Made by a program: the position numbers and the translations under genes. Under the pieces are notes generated by a model. It searched no databases and was not told the origin of the DNA. It was given only the letters and a program-made list of their open reading frames with translations. From assembly GCF_015062935.1 (NCBI RefSeq), contig NZ_SUTM01000018.1:1-53432 (forward strand): a stretch of 53,432 bases of DNA, written 5' to 3'. Source of the DNA: Methanobrevibacter sp. (GTDB taxonomy: Archaea; Methanobacteriota; Methanobacteria; Methanobacteriales; Methanobacteriaceae). This document shows, piece after piece, positions 1 through 11,504 of the stretch (the stretch's first letter is position 1; each line of letters starts with the position of its first letter).

Positions 1-92
1 AAAATAAAATCCCATTATTGCTTGAAATTAAAAAATAAGAGTTTTAAATTGAAAATTCAATATTCAATTTTTCCCTTTAAAAAAATAATAGG

Positions 93-110
93 AATGGGAA
101 AAATCCCATT
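93..110 (-). terminator. Hairpin terminator of thiI
   Basis: A perfect 7-bp inverted repeat (AATGGGA, loop of four, TCCCATT) touches the first base of the thiI stop codon. On the minus strand it is followed about ten bases later by a run of seven T. The shape is that of an intrinsic terminator. Archaea usually terminate at U-rich tracts, so the hairpin may instead fix the RNA 3' end. Confidence 0.6.
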
Positions 111-1261
111 TAAACTTTACGAATATTTTCAAAAGCCTTTTCAATAGCTTCTTTTTGATTCATGTCTTCACATGCTTTTTTAACACGTTCCAAATCTGCG
201 CGGGTTTCAGGATATTTAGGAACCGCACTGCATCCTCCGTCATCAATTTTGGATATTTCAAATGTACCTATTTTTTTAGCAATTTCTGTAATCTCTTCCT
301 TATCCAATCCTATTAACGGAGACAATATAGGCATTTCAACACCATATCTTGTTGCAAGAATGTTTGACAGAGTCTGTGAAGCCACCTGCCCGACACTGCT
401 TCCGTCAACTATAGCATCAGCACCCAATTTGAGGGCTAACTTTTCTGCTATGTGATACATTCCAGATTTGCATAAAACACAGGTCATTTTCTCAGGAGCG
501 TAATCTTTAGCAGTCTGAAGATATTCTCCATAATCCACAATACGTTTTTTAATTGGAACTCCCTGAGCATATATGTTGAGCTGGTCAACCAATGCATTGA
601 AGTTTTCTGTAACTTTCGGACCTGAAAAAGGATCATTGTTACAGTGAAGAGCCACCACTTCACATCCTCTTTTCATCATCAGGTATGCTGCAACAGGAGA
701 GTCTATACCGCTTGACAATAGCACAATAACTTTTCCCTGTGTTCCTAACGGCAATCCACCAGGACCCCTGATTTTTTCATGGAAAATATAAGTATCATTT
801 TCTCTTACTTCAACAAAAATTGTTAAATCCGGATTTGTCAAATCAACTGGTGCCAATACAACGTTTCTTACAACACCACCACAGTGGGCCGCCATTTCCT
901 GTGAAGTAAAATCATGTTTTCCAACACGACGGCATTTAATTGCAAATTTGGTGTTTTCATCGATTAATCCTTCTGAAACCAACTCTTTAACATAAGCAGA
1001 TAATGTTTCATCAATTTGCTCATAGGTTGTTTGTGTGGAAGTTGCAGGAGAATATGAAACAACACCAAAAACCCTGTTGAGTTTTTCAATTCCATCTTCA
1101 AAGTCTTCAGGATGAATATAAATTCTTCCCTGGTTTCTTTCTACATCGCATTCAAAAGTAGCTTTAATATTTTTAACTAGCTTTCTTTCAAAACGTGACC
1201 TTATCTTTGGACTTTTGAGTCCTATTTCACCATATCTGGCAATAATTAAATCATAATTCAT
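110..1261 (-). CDS. thiI: tRNA 4-thiouridine synthase ThiI (archaeal type)
   Basis: ThiI adenylates and thiolates uridine 8 of tRNA; the family also contributes to thiazole synthesis in some organisms. The 383-residue protein has an N-terminal ferredoxin-like/THUMP region (to about residue 165) and an ATP PP-loop SSGIDSP at 183-189. There is no C-terminal rhodanese domain, as is usual in methanogens. Cys261 and Cys264 form a CxxC and Cys344 lies in DGGCS. In the Methanococcus maripaludis enzyme, three cysteines with this spacing hold an Fe-S cluster that replaces the rhodanese, so an Fe-S route is inferred here. The gene stands alone with its own terminator; it is not close to thiC at 24.7 kb. 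Confidence 0.95.
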   Translation of the reverse strand: MNYDLIIARYGEIGLKSPKIRSRFERKLVKNIKATFECDVERNQGRIYIHPEDFEDGIEKLNRVFGVVSYSPATSTQTTYEQIDETLSAYVKELVSEGLIDENTKFAIKCRRVGKHDFTSQEMAAHCGGVVRNVVLAPVDLTNPDLTIFVEVRENDTYIFHEKIRGPGGLPLGTQGKVIVLLSSGIDSPVAAYLMMKRGCEVVALHCNNDPFSGPKVTENFNALVDQLNIYAQGVPIKKRIVDYGEYLQTAKDYAPEKMTCVLCKSGMYHIAEKLALKLGADAIVDGSSVGQVASQTLSNILATRYGVEMPILSPLIGLDKEEITEIAKKIGTFEISKIDDGGCSAVPKYPETRADLERVKKACEDMNQKEAIEKAFENIRKV

Positions 1262-1389
1262 AATAACATCTCTTTTTAGTGCACGCTGAAAAAAATAGCA
1301 ATCCCTTCTATACTAGTTTTTTAAAATATAACAGCAAGTATATTTTTAAGGTTAATGATTATAAAAGTTTTTGTAAAAAAAGAAAAGGA

Positions 1390-1404
1390 GGATATAAAAT
1401 ATCC
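1390..1404 (-). terminator. Hairpin terminator of alaS
   Basis: GGATAT, a three-base loop and ATATCC end flush against the alaS stop codon (1405-1407). On the minus strand the hairpin is followed by a pyrimidine stretch with seven T. Confidence 0.6.
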
Positions 1405-4095
<2,691 letters not shown>

Positions 4096-4242
4096 ATAAA
4101 TCAGTTCTAATAATTTATTAGTATATAATATATTTTTAATTTAATAAATAATTAGCGAAAAATTTGATAAAAAAGGTTGTAATGAAAAATAGATTTAAAA
4201 TTAGTAAAATAAGTCAGTAAAAAAAGATAAAAAAAGAAAGGT

Positions 4243-4263
4243 GATAGATTTAAAAAATCTATC
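4243..4263 (-). terminator. Hairpin terminator overlapping the rpl12 stop codon
   Basis: A perfect 9-bp stem, GATAGATTT / AAATCTATC with a three-A loop, contains the rpl12 stop codon (4259-4261). On the minus strand it is followed by T-rich sequence (complement of the A-runs at 4219-4236). It closes the Spt5-L11-L1-L10-L12 unit. Confidence 0.6.
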
Positions 4264-4564
4264 CGAAGAGAGCTCCTAATCCAGCCATAGCTTCTTCTTC
4301 AGAAGCTTCTTCTTCTTCCTCTTCTTCTTCCTCTTCTTCTTCAACAGCTTCAGCTGCTGCAGGTGCAGCTGCAGGTGCTGCTGCTGCCATAGCAGTAGTT
4401 TCCATAGCTTCGTCGATGTCAACATCTTCTAAAGCTGCGATTAAAGCTTTGATTCTAGCTTCATCAGCTTCAATTCCTGCTGCTTCGATAATACTTTTAA
4501 CATTTTCTTCGTTAATATCTTTTTCTGCACTGTGCAAAATCATTGCCGCATATATATATTCCAT
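4259..4564 (-). CDS. rpl12: Ribosomal protein P1 (archaeal L12)
   Basis: This acidic stalk protein of the large ribosomal subunit binds P0 as dimers and recruits translation GTPases. Its 101 residues show an N-terminal dimerisation helix region, an Ala/Pro-rich hinge (about 58-70), a run of Glu, and the tail AGLGALFG. The same tail ends P0 upstream, as expected for the factor-binding site. The gene is the last of the operon, 56 bases after rpl10. The GAA/GAG stretch makes the DNA locally repetitive. Identification is secure from the tail and operon position. Confidence 0.96.
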   Translation of the reverse strand: MEYIYAAMILHSAEKDINEENVKSIIEAAGIEADEARIKALIAALEDVDIDEAMETTAMAAAAPAAAPAAAEAVEEEEEEEEEEEEASEEEAMAGLGALFG

Positions 4565-4620
4565 GTTATCACCATTAATTTTTTAAAGTGTTAGTTTTTA
4601 TAATAATAAAAATTTTAATT

Positions 4621-5631
4621 TTAACCGAAGAGAGCTCCTAACCCAGCTGCTGCTTCTTCTTCACTATTTTCTTCTTCTTCCTCTTCTTCCTCTTCTTCTT
4701 CGACAACTTCTTCGACTACTGGAGCAGCTGCTACAGCAACACTAGAAAGTTTTTCAGCTAATTCGTCATCGATAGCACCAGGTGCGTCAGCAACTTCGGA
4801 TGCTAAAGCTAACATTTTAGCTTGTGCTAAACCAATGATTGGTTCTGAAGTTTCAGAAGTCATTATTGCTGCTTCTACACCGACATTAATTGCTCTGGTG
4901 TATGCAAGAGTAATGATTGTGGAAATAGTTTCATCAGTAGGGATAGCTGCGTTTACAGATAAGTTGAATGCACTTCTAAATGCATTTTGTACGTCAGCTA
5001 ATGTTTGTTCTTCGTCGATTGCTAGTACATCGGAAGTATAAATTGATCCTTCTTCATATACTGCTTTTAAGTCCATTCCTACTTCCATTGGATTAATTTC
5101 CAATCTGGATAAGGTTGCTGCTACTTGTTTGGATACTTCTTCGCCAGCTTTTACGACAACTGTTTCTTTTTGTACGCAAATTTTACCTTTATCAATTTTA
5201 GCAGGAATTCCAACTTGTTGTAATTCACCTAAAAATGGACCTGGTTCAAATCCTGTGTCCCCTTCAGGTACAACAATATCGTCTACAGCAATTGATCCTG
5301 GTTTTGCAGGAGCAGAAGTTTTACTGTCTTCTAATATTTTGTACAATTTGAAAGGATTCATTTCAGTTGCAACGAGTGCAATTTGACCATCCATATGTTC
5401 TGATAAATCAACAATGTTGGTTTTTTCAGCATTACAATCTTCAAGAGCTAATTTAATAAGATTTATTTTAGACATTCTGATTACAGCATTACCTTTTAAT
5501 GTTTTTCTCATTTCTTGGAGCTGTTTTGCAGGAATGTTTTCTAAATCAACAAGACCAATAACATCGTATTCGTCAATTATTGCTTTAAGCTCTTTAACTT
5601 CTTCCTTTTTCCATTCAGCAACATGAGCCAT
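4621..5631 (-). CDS. rpl10: Ribosomal protein P0 (archaeal L10, acidic stalk)
   Basis: P0 anchors the ribosomal stalk to 23S rRNA. The 336-residue protein has the L10 RNA-binding domain (about 1-110), the archaeal/eukaryal insertion (about 110-185), helical spine segments for P1 dimers, and a Glu-rich tail ending in AGLGALFG, shared with P1. Its ATG overlaps the rpl1 stop as TAATG, so translation is probably coupled. This fits the L11-L1-L10-L12 order seen across Archaea. Confidence 0.97.
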   Translation of the reverse strand: MAHVAEWKKEEVKELKAIIDEYDVIGLVDLENIPAKQLQEMRKTLKGNAVIRMSKINLIKLALEDCNAEKTNIVDLSEHMDGQIALVATEMNPFKLYKILEDSKTSAPAKPGSIAVDDIVVPEGDTGFEPGPFLGELQQVGIPAKIDKGKICVQKETVVVKAGEEVSKQVAATLSRLEINPMEVGMDLKAVYEEGSIYTSDVLAIDEEQTLADVQNAFRSAFNLSVNAAIPTDETISTIITLAYTRAINVGVEAAIMTSETSEPIIGLAQAKMLALASEVADAPGAIDDELAEKLSSVAVAAAPVVEEVVEEEEEEEEEEENSEEEAAAGLGALFG

Positions 5632-6269
5632 TAGATCACCCTCACTACTGGTCCCATAGTTGTTTTAATAAACATGGACTTGATTTGACTTCTTCCTTTT
5701 TCTAAATTGCGGTCTAAGACTGTAAGAACAGTTTCTACATTTTCAGCTATATCTTCGTCTGACATGTCTTGGCTTCCGACAACAACCTGAATACTTGCTT
5801 GTTGTTTTACACCAACTTTGACAGTGTTCTGTAACCTTTCTAAAAGAGGAGCTAATTTGATACTTGCAGGCACTGGTTTTGGCATTTTTCCACGAGGACC
5901 TAAAACTGGACCTAGGAATCTACCAACGAGTGGCATCATATCAGCTTGAGCTACTAAGAAGTCAACAGAGTTAGCCATTTTTTTAGCTGCTTTTCTGTCT
6001 TTTCCAAACTCTTCTAAATCTCCTTTATTAATTACAGTGTCAAGACCAGCATCTTTAGCTTGAACAATGAGTTCCCCATCAGCAATGACTCCGATTTTAA
6101 CATCTTTGCCACGGCCGTTAGGAAGAGTAACTTCCTCATTAAACCTATTTTCTGGCTTTCTGACATCTAAGTCACGGATATTAATAATAATATCTACGGA
6201 CTCAGTGAAGTTTCTCGGCTTAGATTGTTCTTTTGCCTCCTTCACCGCGTTAATTACATCTTGTGTCAT
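5631..6269 (-). CDS. rpl1: Ribosomal protein L1
   Basis: L1 binds 23S rRNA at the E-site stalk and, in methanogens, represses translation of its own operon. The start is set at the ATG of [12 protein letters not shown]. It has a GGGGG ribosome-binding site (6276-6280) at suitable spacing; the longer frame to 6296 begins inside a hairpin and lacks a site. The resulting 212 residues match the family. Basic RNA-binding signatures such as GPRGKMPKP lie in the central domain. The stop overlaps the rpl10 start. The 147-nt gap before it is unusually long for this operon and holds a hairpin (see 6281-6296). Confidence 0.96.
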   Translation of the reverse strand: MTQDVINAVKEAKEQSKPRNFTESVDIIINIRDLDVRKPENRFNEEVTLPNGRGKDVKIGVIADGELIVQAKDAGLDTVINKGDLEEFGKDRKAAKKMANSVDFLVAQADMMPLVGRFLGPVLGPRGKMPKPVPASIKLAPLLERLQNTVKVGVKQQASIQVVVGSQDMSDEDIAENVETVLTVLDRNLEKGRSQIKSMFIKTTMGPVVRVI

Positions 6270-6280
6270 ATTCATCCCCC

Positions 6281-6296
6281 ATGAACATAAGTTCAT
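6281..6296 (-). promoter_or_regulatory. Hairpin next to the rpl1 ribosome-binding site
   Basis: ATGAAC, loop TTAT and GTTCAT form a perfect 6-bp stem whose 3' side abuts the GGGGG Shine-Dalgarno of rpl1. Upstream TCC can extend the stem past one mismatch and pair with part of the G-run. Position suggests control of rpl1 translation, but no L1-binding consensus was verified. Confidence 0.4.
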
Positions 6297-6435
6297 TGGA
6301 TTTTTTTGGTTTCATGAGAATCATTACAAGAAAAAAATTCTTAAACGATTGCATGAATTAAAAACAGTATATCAATTATAATAAAATTATAACGTCATAT
6401 ACACTGTTACTGTTAACTTAAATTTAAATTTTGTA

Positions 6436-6464
6436 GACAATATCTATTCTACTAAGATATCGTC
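6436..6464 (-). terminator. Hairpin around the rpl11 stop codon (possible processing or attenuation site)
   Basis: On the minus strand GACGATATC and GATATTGTC form a 9-bp stem with one G-U pair. The rpl11 stop codon (6444-6446) lies at its edge and loop. No strong T-run follows, so it may be a processing site or partial attenuator between rpl11 and rpl1. Confidence 0.35.
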
Positions 6465-6926
6465 GTATTCACCAGCATCTACTGCTTTTTGTGCTTCTCT
6501 AGGGTCTTTACCATCTACAGAAATACCCATACTTACACAGGTTCCCATAACTTCTTTTACACCTGCTTTGTAATCGTTAGCAAGTAATGAATCAAATTTC
6601 ATTCTAGCGATTTTTAAAGCGGTTTCAATTGGTAAGTCATTTACAATGTCTAAACCTGGTTCATGAGAAGCTTTTTCGATGCCTAATTCTTCCATGATAA
6701 GTGAAGTAGTTGGAGGAGTACCAATTTCAATTTCGAATTCTTTAGTATCCCTATCAACACTAACGATAACAGGTACTTTCATTCCTGCAAAGTCAGCGCT
6801 TTTTTTATTAATTTCTTCTACTACTTGCATCATGTTAATACCGAGAGGTCCTAAAGCTGGGCCTAATGGAGGTCCAGGAGTAGCGCTTCCACCTTCGATA
6901 AGAACTTCGACTGTATCTTTAGCCAT
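6444..6926 (-). CDS. rpl11: Ribosomal protein L11
   Basis: L11 binds the GTPase-associated centre of 23S rRNA with the stalk. The 160-residue protein shows the family hallmark [20 protein letters not shown] near the N terminus and a C-terminal rRNA-binding domain. Its ATG overlaps the Spt5 stop as TGATG, so the two are translationally coupled. Length and position are normal for Archaea. Confidence 0.97.
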   Translation of the reverse strand: MAKDTVEVLIEGGSATPGPPLGPALGPLGINMMQVVEEINKKSADFAGMKVPVIVSVDRDTKEFEIEIGTPPTTSLIMEELGIEKASHEPGLDIVNDLPIETALKIARMKFDSLLANDYKAGVKEVMGTCVSMGISVDGKDPREAQKAVDAGEYDDILVE

Positions 6927-7396
6927 CAGTCAGCCTCCTTTTGAATTATTCTTATTTGATCAGCTTTAACAGTAACTGGAATAGGTACTGCTGCCTCTAT
7001 TAACTCAAGGACGACTTCTTCACGTGATTCATCAATACGAACCACTTTCGCCCTTTCACCTTTGAACGGACCAGAAATAAGCTCAACAATACTTCCTTTT
7101 TGTATAGAGGAAATAATTGGCTCTGGTTTTAAGAATCTTTTTGCTTCATCGAAAGTAATGCCAACACTACCTTCAACTACCCCTCTTAAATGTTGTACTT
7201 TTAAGTCAGGGTTTCTGAGATCTATTTTTGTTGAAGATTCAACTAAAATATATCCTTTTAAAGATTCTGGGACAAGAATTGAGGAAATACCTATACCATC
7301 AATGGTTCTAGCTTTACGAGCTAAAAGTCTAGCTACATTCCTTTCTTGACCTGCAGAGGTCTTAAGAGCATATATGGAACTATTAGATTCTTCCAT
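6926..7396 (-). CDS. spt5: Transcription elongation factor Spt5 (NusG-like)
   Basis: Spt5 binds the RNA polymerase clamp, closes the cleft and links transcription to translation. The 156 residues comprise an NGN domain (about 8-92, including GYILVESS) and a KOW domain (about 98-150, with [14 protein letters not shown]). It heads the ribosomal stalk operon and overlaps rpl11 by one base. It lies downstream of secE, matching the bacterial secE-nusG-rplK order. Upstream lies a structured leader of about 125 nt (7397-7525). Confidence 0.95.
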   Translation of the reverse strand: MEESNSSIYALKTSAGQERNVARLLARKARTIDGIGISSILVPESLKGYILVESSTKIDLRNPDLKVQHLRGVVEGSVGITFDEAKRFLKPEPIISSIQKGSIVELISGPFKGERAKVVRIDESREEVVLELIEAAVPIPVTVKADQIRIIQKEAD

Positions 7397-7525
7397 GAAA
7401 AATTCACCTATTTTAATATTTGACTAAGTTAATGAAGTCCCACGCAATGTGGTTCTTAGGTAATTCACAATATATTGTGAAAATTTACTAAGCTATCCCC
7501 CACCTTCAATTGGGTTTAAAACAAT
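7397..7525 (-). promoter_or_regulatory. Structured 5' leader of the Spt5-ribosomal protein operon
   Basis: The 399-base gap 7397-7795 has no credible gene. A TATA-like GTTTATAAG on the minus strand (near 7541-7550) would place a transcript start near 7522. The predicted leader contains CACAATATATTGTG, a perfect palindrome inside a longer CTTAG...CTAAG stem (about 7455-7492). It also holds CCAC/GTGG (7438-7452) and CCCA/TGGG stems. A GGTG site lies just before the spt5 ATG. The remainder (7526-7795) is AT-rich and appears featureless. Function is inferred from position only. Confidence 0.4.
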
Positions 7526-7787
7526 CATCTATTTGATTAATTTACTTATAAACTTTTTAAAGTCTTATTTTCGTTAATCCAAAAAGATAAATTCATACAT
7601 TAAGTTAAAAGTTATTATAAAAGCCATAATTATTCAAGAATATATAAATTCCCGAAAATTAGAATTCTATAATATGAATATCTATTGCTTTAATAGTATA
7701 TAAAAGTTTTCAAAAAAATAGAATTTTGAAATAAAATATAAAATTACAAAAAATTTTATTATAAAAAAAAGGGATCAAAAAAATGAA

Positions 7788-7808
7788 AATTGGTTTTAGA
7801 TACCAATT
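7788..7808 (-). terminator. Hairpin terminator containing the secE stop codon
   Basis: AATTGGT and ACCAATT form a 7-bp stem; the secE stop codon (7796-7798) is in the seven-base loop. On the minus strand the hairpin is followed at once by TTCATTTTTTTG. Confidence 0.6.
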
Positions 7809-7975
7809 AAGCTACCTGCTAAAACGATAACAAAACCAATAACACCAACGATTAAAACACCGATGGAAACAACTTTGGCCAGTTCTCTGTATTCTTTAGC
7901 ATCAGGTTTTCTTGAAACTTTTAATACTCTTTTACTGTCTTTTATAAATTTATCAAAACTTTCTTGCACGTTCAT
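7796..7975 (-). CDS. secE: Preprotein translocase subunit SecE (Sec61 gamma)
   Basis: This 59-residue gene was found by translating the gap between spt5 and ftsZ. The product begins MNVQESFDKFIKDSKRVL. It has a cytoplasmic amphipathic helix (to about residue 35, including KPDAKEYRELAKVV) and one membrane segment (about 36-57) rich in Val, Ile and Gly. That is the SecE/Sec61-gamma plan: the helix clamps SecY and the C-terminal segment spans the membrane. The position between ftsZ and spt5 is the conserved archaeal one. Confidence 0.92.
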   Translation of the reverse strand: MNVQESFDKFIKDSKRVLKVSRKPDAKEYRELAKVVSIGVLIVGVIGFVIVLAGSLIGI

Positions 7976-8104
7976 TTAAATACCCTTTAATAAAAAAACT
8001 ATGAAATAATCATAATTTAATGAATTATAATAAAATAATAGTAATATAATAATTTATATTTTATACATTAATAAATGTTTGTATTTTTTAAAAAAAATAA
8101 GTAA

Positions 8105-8124
8105 ATGGAATTAGAAAATTCCAT
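8105..8124 (-). terminator. Hairpin terminator containing the ftsZ stop codon
   Basis: ATGGAATT, loop AGAA and AATTCCAT form an 8-bp stem that includes the last ftsZ codons and its stop (8111-8113). On the minus strand a T-run (complement of the A-run around 8092-8099) follows. Confidence 0.6.
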
Positions 8125-9247
8125 CAATGAAATCATCCAATTGGTCATTTGCAGGTTCTGTTTCCGGAACATCTTCAACATAATCATCATCAGAATCTTC
8201 ACTTGGATTATAATTGGATTTAATACCAGAAACAACCACAGTAGTCCTGACCATATTTTGGAGACTTTCATCAATTTGAGTACCCCAAATAATATTAGCT
8301 TCAGGATCAAGTTTATCAGCAACAACTTGGACAATTTTTTCTGCTTCATGTAATGTTAAGTCTGAACTACCAGATATGTTTACTAAAGCACCAGTTGCAT
8401 TTGAAATATCAATGTCTAATAATGGGCTGCTTAAAGCTTCATGTACAGATTCTAAAGCTCTGTCTCCAGAATCAGATTCTCCCATACCAATCATAGCCAT
8501 TCCAGAACCGCTCATAATGCTTCTGATATCAGCAAAGTCTAAACTTACAAGACCTTTCTTGGTAATCAATTCAGTAATTCCTTTAACTGCTCTTCCAAGG
8601 ATTTCATCAGAAACCATGAATGCTTTGTTCAATGGCAAGTTAGGAGCAACTTCTAATAATTTATCATTAGGAATAACAATGACTGTATCTGCGGATTCTT
8701 GAAGTTTTTCTAAACCTTGTTCTGCATTTTCTCTTCTTTTAATTCCTTCTGCAGAAAACGGCATGGTTGAAACAGCGACTGTTAATGCTCCTAATTTTTT
8801 AGCTATTTTAGCAATGATTGGAGCTGAACCAGTACCAGTTCCACCACCAAGACCACAGGTAACAAATACCATGTCTGCGCCTTCTAATTCATCCCTAATT
8901 TCATCTTCACTTTCTTCAGCGCATTCTTCACCAACAGATGGTTCTCCACCTGCTCCTAATCCTTTGGAAGTTTGTCTTCCTAAAAGGATCTTTTTGCTTG
9001 ATTGACTGTAAAATAAATCTTGAGCATCAGTATTGACTGCGATAGTTGTAGCGCCTTCAATACCCATTTCGTTTAATCTTGAAATAGTATTGTTTCCTGC
9101 TCCACCAGCACCAACAACAAAAATATTAGTTTTTACGCCTTGAATAATACTAATTAAATCTTCATCTATATCAGAAGAGATTTTTTCTGGCTGTTTCTCT
9201 TCCATTCTTTGTTCGGATTCTTTGATTGCATCATCTATAATTTTCAC
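8111..9247 (-). CDS. ftsZ: Cell division GTPase FtsZ
   Basis: FtsZ polymerises into the division ring. The 378-residue protein shows GAGGAGNNT for nucleotide binding (about 48-56) and the tubulin signature GGGTGTG near residue 140. The synergy (T7) loop region and a variable acidic C-terminal tail, rich in Asp/Glu and ending DDFIDGIF, follow. That tail is a candidate SepF/partner-binding peptide. Translation appears to start at GTG (9245-9247), with GGGG seven bases upstream. A hairpin at the stop suggests that it is transcribed separately from secE. Confidence 0.97.
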   Translation of the reverse strand: MKIIDDAIKESEQRMEEKQPEKISSDIDEDLISIIQGVKTNIFVVGAGGAGNNTISRLNEMGIEGATTIAVNTDAQDLFYSQSSKKILLGRQTSKGLGAGGEPSVGEECAEESEDEIRDELEGADMVFVTCGLGGGTGTGSAPIIAKIAKKLGALTVAVSTMPFSAEGIKRRENAEQGLEKLQESADTVIVIPNDKLLEVAPNLPLNKAFMVSDEILGRAVKGITELITKKGLVSLDFADIRSIMSGSGMAMIGMGESDSGDRALESVHEALSSPLLDIDISNATGALVNISGSSDLTLHEAEKIVQVVADKLDPEANIIWGTQIDESLQNMVRTTVVVSGIKSNYNPSEDSDDDYVEDVPETEPANDQLDDFIDGIF

Positions 9248-9367
9248 AAGTTAACCCCACTTACTCTGCTAATAAAATTAATTGTTAAATATTTCTATCG
9301 TAACTAATATTTAAATGCACCTACTATTTAAAGTATTATGAAATTTTTACAAAAATCAAAAAAATAT

Positions 9368-9943
9368 TTAATCCCTTGGCATTGCAATAATTTCATGGAA
9401 CTGAAGGTTGAATAAATTCTTGGAATTGACCGGAGTTAAAATAACTGCAGTGTCAACACCATGTGCCCTTCCTCCGATAGCAATTATTTCTTCACCGACA
9501 GGAATTAAACCTGCATCACAAGCCATTAAAGAGATTTCAGCTGCAACTTTAACACCATGGGAAAACATTCTTAAAGTGTCGGCTACAACATCCAAAGGTG
9601 AATATCCTCCATACTTATTAGTAACACCCCTGGCAGCACCGCTGAAAGCATGCAATCCCTGGAAGGTTTTGATTCCTTCATTTTCCAATTCCTTAATCAT
9701 TTCCTCTGAAATGTCTGACTCGTTGTCGCCGCTGAATCCCACATTGTGTGAAACATTGACTATTGTAATACTGTCATCGTCAATAGCCTGGCTTAACTTC
9801 AATGCGGATTCGCCTGTGGAAGATGCAATTAAAATATATTTTATATTGTCTGCAAGTTCCAATTTGTCTTTAACAGCCATAATCAATTCATCAGTATAAT
9901 CATCACCTTGTTTATCAAAATATGTTATGAATTTTCTTGCCAT
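9368..9943 (-). CDS. Pyruvate kinase C-terminal-like (alpha/beta) domain protein
   Basis: The 191-residue protein corresponds to the isolated C-terminal domain of pyruvate kinase, without the catalytic barrel. Such stand-alone proteins are common in methanogens and of unknown role. Visible features include ILIASSTGESALKLSQ near residue 40, resembling the phosphate-site segment of the domain, and a Gly-rich GAARGVTNKYGGYSP. Start is set at MARKF; an upstream in-frame GTG (9947-9949) lacks a better site. It is divergent from the CofE-like gene. A T-run directly follows the stop. Confidence 0.75.
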   Translation of the reverse strand: MARKFITYFDKQGDDYTDELIMAVKDKLELADNIKYILIASSTGESALKLSQAIDDDSITIVNVSHNVGFSGDNESDISEEMIKELENEGIKTFQGLHAFSGAARGVTNKYGGYSPLDVVADTLRMFSHGVKVAAEISLMACDAGLIPVGEEIIAIGGRAHGVDTAVILTPVNSKNLFNLQFHEIIAMPRD

Positions 9944-10025
9944 AATCACACGACCTAAAATAGATAATTATTATAATCCCTATTATGTTATATTAGTATG
10001 TAATTAATTTTTATTAAAGATTTTT

Positions 10026-10880
10026 ATGAAAGATTTGAAAAATATAAAACATGTAACAAATGGAGAATACATAGTTATTCCAATAGAAACAGGTTATATA
10101 AAGCCCAATGAAGATTTAAGTTCAATAATAAATCCTGCCATTGAATTGATGGAGGATGGCGATTATCTAGTTATTGCAGAAACACCGATTTCAGTTTCCC
10201 AAAACAGACTGGTGGATGAATCCCAATACAAACCGTCACTTACAGCAAAATTCCTGACAACAGTCTGGAGCAAATACCTCTGGGGATATGTTTTCGGCCC
10301 AATTTTGGGAATTAAAGAAAGGACAATAAAGAATCTTAGAAGATTGCCTGAAGAAACAAAATCCCACAAGGAGGTCGTGCTTCAATTGTATGGTTTAAAA
10401 CATGCCCTGAAACCGGCTTCAGAAGCGGGAATCGATTTGAGCAATGCGCCTGGAACTTTCGTCTCATTGCTTCCTGAAAATCCCGAAAAGGTTGCAAAAG
10501 AAATTAAAAATGAAATAGGAAAAAATGTTTGTGTCATGATTATCGACACCGATGCGACATACATGAAAAACGGAAAATATTTTACAGGACTTCCGATAGC
10601 CATTGACGGGATTGATGCCGACAACGGATTTTTCGGATATGTCAGGGGCCAGCTTTCTGAAAATATGGGATCAACACCTTTGGGATGCAGTGAGAAGATG
10701 GATGTTGAAACTGCCCTGAAGATAGCCAACATTGCAGAAGATTATCAAAGGTCACTGTCCACGGAAATGAAAACAATTCACAGCGTCAAAGAGGTGCTGG
10801 GCAGTGAAATCGATGAGGTTACCATAGAGGCACTTGATTCAATAACCCACACCCCTGCCGTCATCATTAGAAAACAATAA
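10026..10880 (+). CDS. CofE-like (F420-0:gamma-glutamyl ligase family) protein
   Basis: The 284 residues resemble coenzyme F420-0:L-glutamate ligase in layout. There is an N-terminal EDGDYLVIAET segment, a central GIDLSNAPGTFVSLLPENPE like the family's IDxSN...LLPxDP, and then IIDTDATYMKNG where CofE has SDTFGRPWRxG. The last motif is altered, and an extra segment rich in Trp, Tyr and Gly (about 75-100) is inserted. A paralogue with a different substrate is therefore more likely than CofE itself. It is monocistronic, divergent from the previous gene, with a short AT-rich promoter region. Confidence 0.7.
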   Translation: MKDLKNIKHVTNGEYIVIPIETGYIKPNEDLSSIINPAIELMEDGDYLVIAETPISVSQNRLVDESQYKPSLTAKFLTTVWSKYLWGYVFGPILGIKERTIKNLRRLPEETKSHKEVVLQLYGLKHALKPASEAGIDLSNAPGTFVSLLPENPEKVAKEIKNEIGKNVCVMIIDTDATYMKNGKYFTGLPIAIDGIDADNGFFGYVRGQLSENMGSTPLGCSEKMDVETALKIANIAEDYQRSLSTEMKTIHSVKEVLGSEIDEVTIEALDSITHTPAVIIRKQ

Positions 10881-10976
10881 ATATTAAAAAAAATAAATCT
10901 TAACATTAATATAATATATTTTATTTTTTGTTTCATAATAGAATATAATAACATTAAAGCGTTTAGGGGAAATTAA

Positions 10977-11495
10977 ATGATAGATGATCCATTAGTAAAG
11001 ACATTATTAACAAACGTTGTTGAAGATGAAAGTAACTTACCTATTGTTGAAGCATTAATCGATGGTGTGGAAACCGATGAAGAAATAGCAAAAAAAACTG
11101 AAATCAAATTAAATATTGTTAGAAAAGTGCTTTATAAACTTTACGATTTAGGATTAGCCAGTTATAAAAGAAGCAAAGACCCCGAAACCCAATGGTTTAC
11201 ATATTCTTGGAAATTTGAAAAAGACGAAGTAATCAACCATATTAAAAAAGATTCAGAGCAATATTTAAAAATGCTCACTGATGAGCTTGAACATGAAGAA
11301 AACAACATGTTTTTCATTTGTCCTGACGGCCATGTGAGATTTGATTTTGATGATGCTTCAGATTATGAATTCCTGTGCCCTGTTTGTATGAACGAATTAG
11401 AATTCCAAGACAATGCTGAAAACATCAAACAGCTCAAGGAAGACTTGAAAATGGTTGAAAGTAACTTTAATTCATTCAATAAAAAAAATATTTAA
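10977..11495 (+). CDS. tfe: Transcription initiation factor E alpha subunit (TFE)
   Basis: TFE assists promoter opening by archaeal RNA polymerase. The 172 residues comprise an N-terminal winged-helix domain (about 5-85), a linker and a C-terminal zinc ribbon (about 112-140). The ribbon has C134 and C137 (CPVC), but the first knuckle reads C115-P-D-G-H119 instead of CxxC. Zinc binding would then need His119 or be weaker. A GGGG site precedes the ATG. The HD gene follows after nine bases, so the two are probably cotranscribed, perhaps with the ArcS gene. Confidence 0.93.
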   Translation: MIDDPLVKTLLTNVVEDESNLPIVEALIDGVETDEEIAKKTEIKLNIVRKVLYKLYDLGLASYKRSKDPETQWFTYSWKFEKDEVINHIKKDSEQYLKMLTDELEHEENNMFFICPDGHVRFDFDDASDYEFLCPVCMNELEFQDNAENIKQLKEDLKMVESNFNSFNKKNI

Positions 11496-11504
11496 ACCGA
11501 TAAA

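Noticed and set aside
4296-4345. Simple GAA/TTC repeat in rpl12 (and again at 4660-4705 in rpl10)
   Set aside because: It encodes the normal Glu-rich hinge and tail of P1 and P0.
6270-6296. Longer start for ribosomal protein L1 (beginning MNLCSWGM)
   Set aside because: That ATG lies within the hairpin and has no ribosome-binding site; the downstream ATG has GGGGG at proper distance and gives the family N terminus.
7430-7515. tRNA-like or other stable RNA gene upstream of spt5 (GGGGGATAGCTTAGT on the minus strand)
   Set aside because: No matching 3' acceptor strand and no T-arm TTCRA loop; better explained as an operon leader.
8068-8349. Minus-strand frame of 93 codons overlapping the ftsZ 3' end
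   Set aside because: Low-complexity Leu/Ile-rich shadow in another frame of ftsZ, running into AT-rich intergenic sequence.
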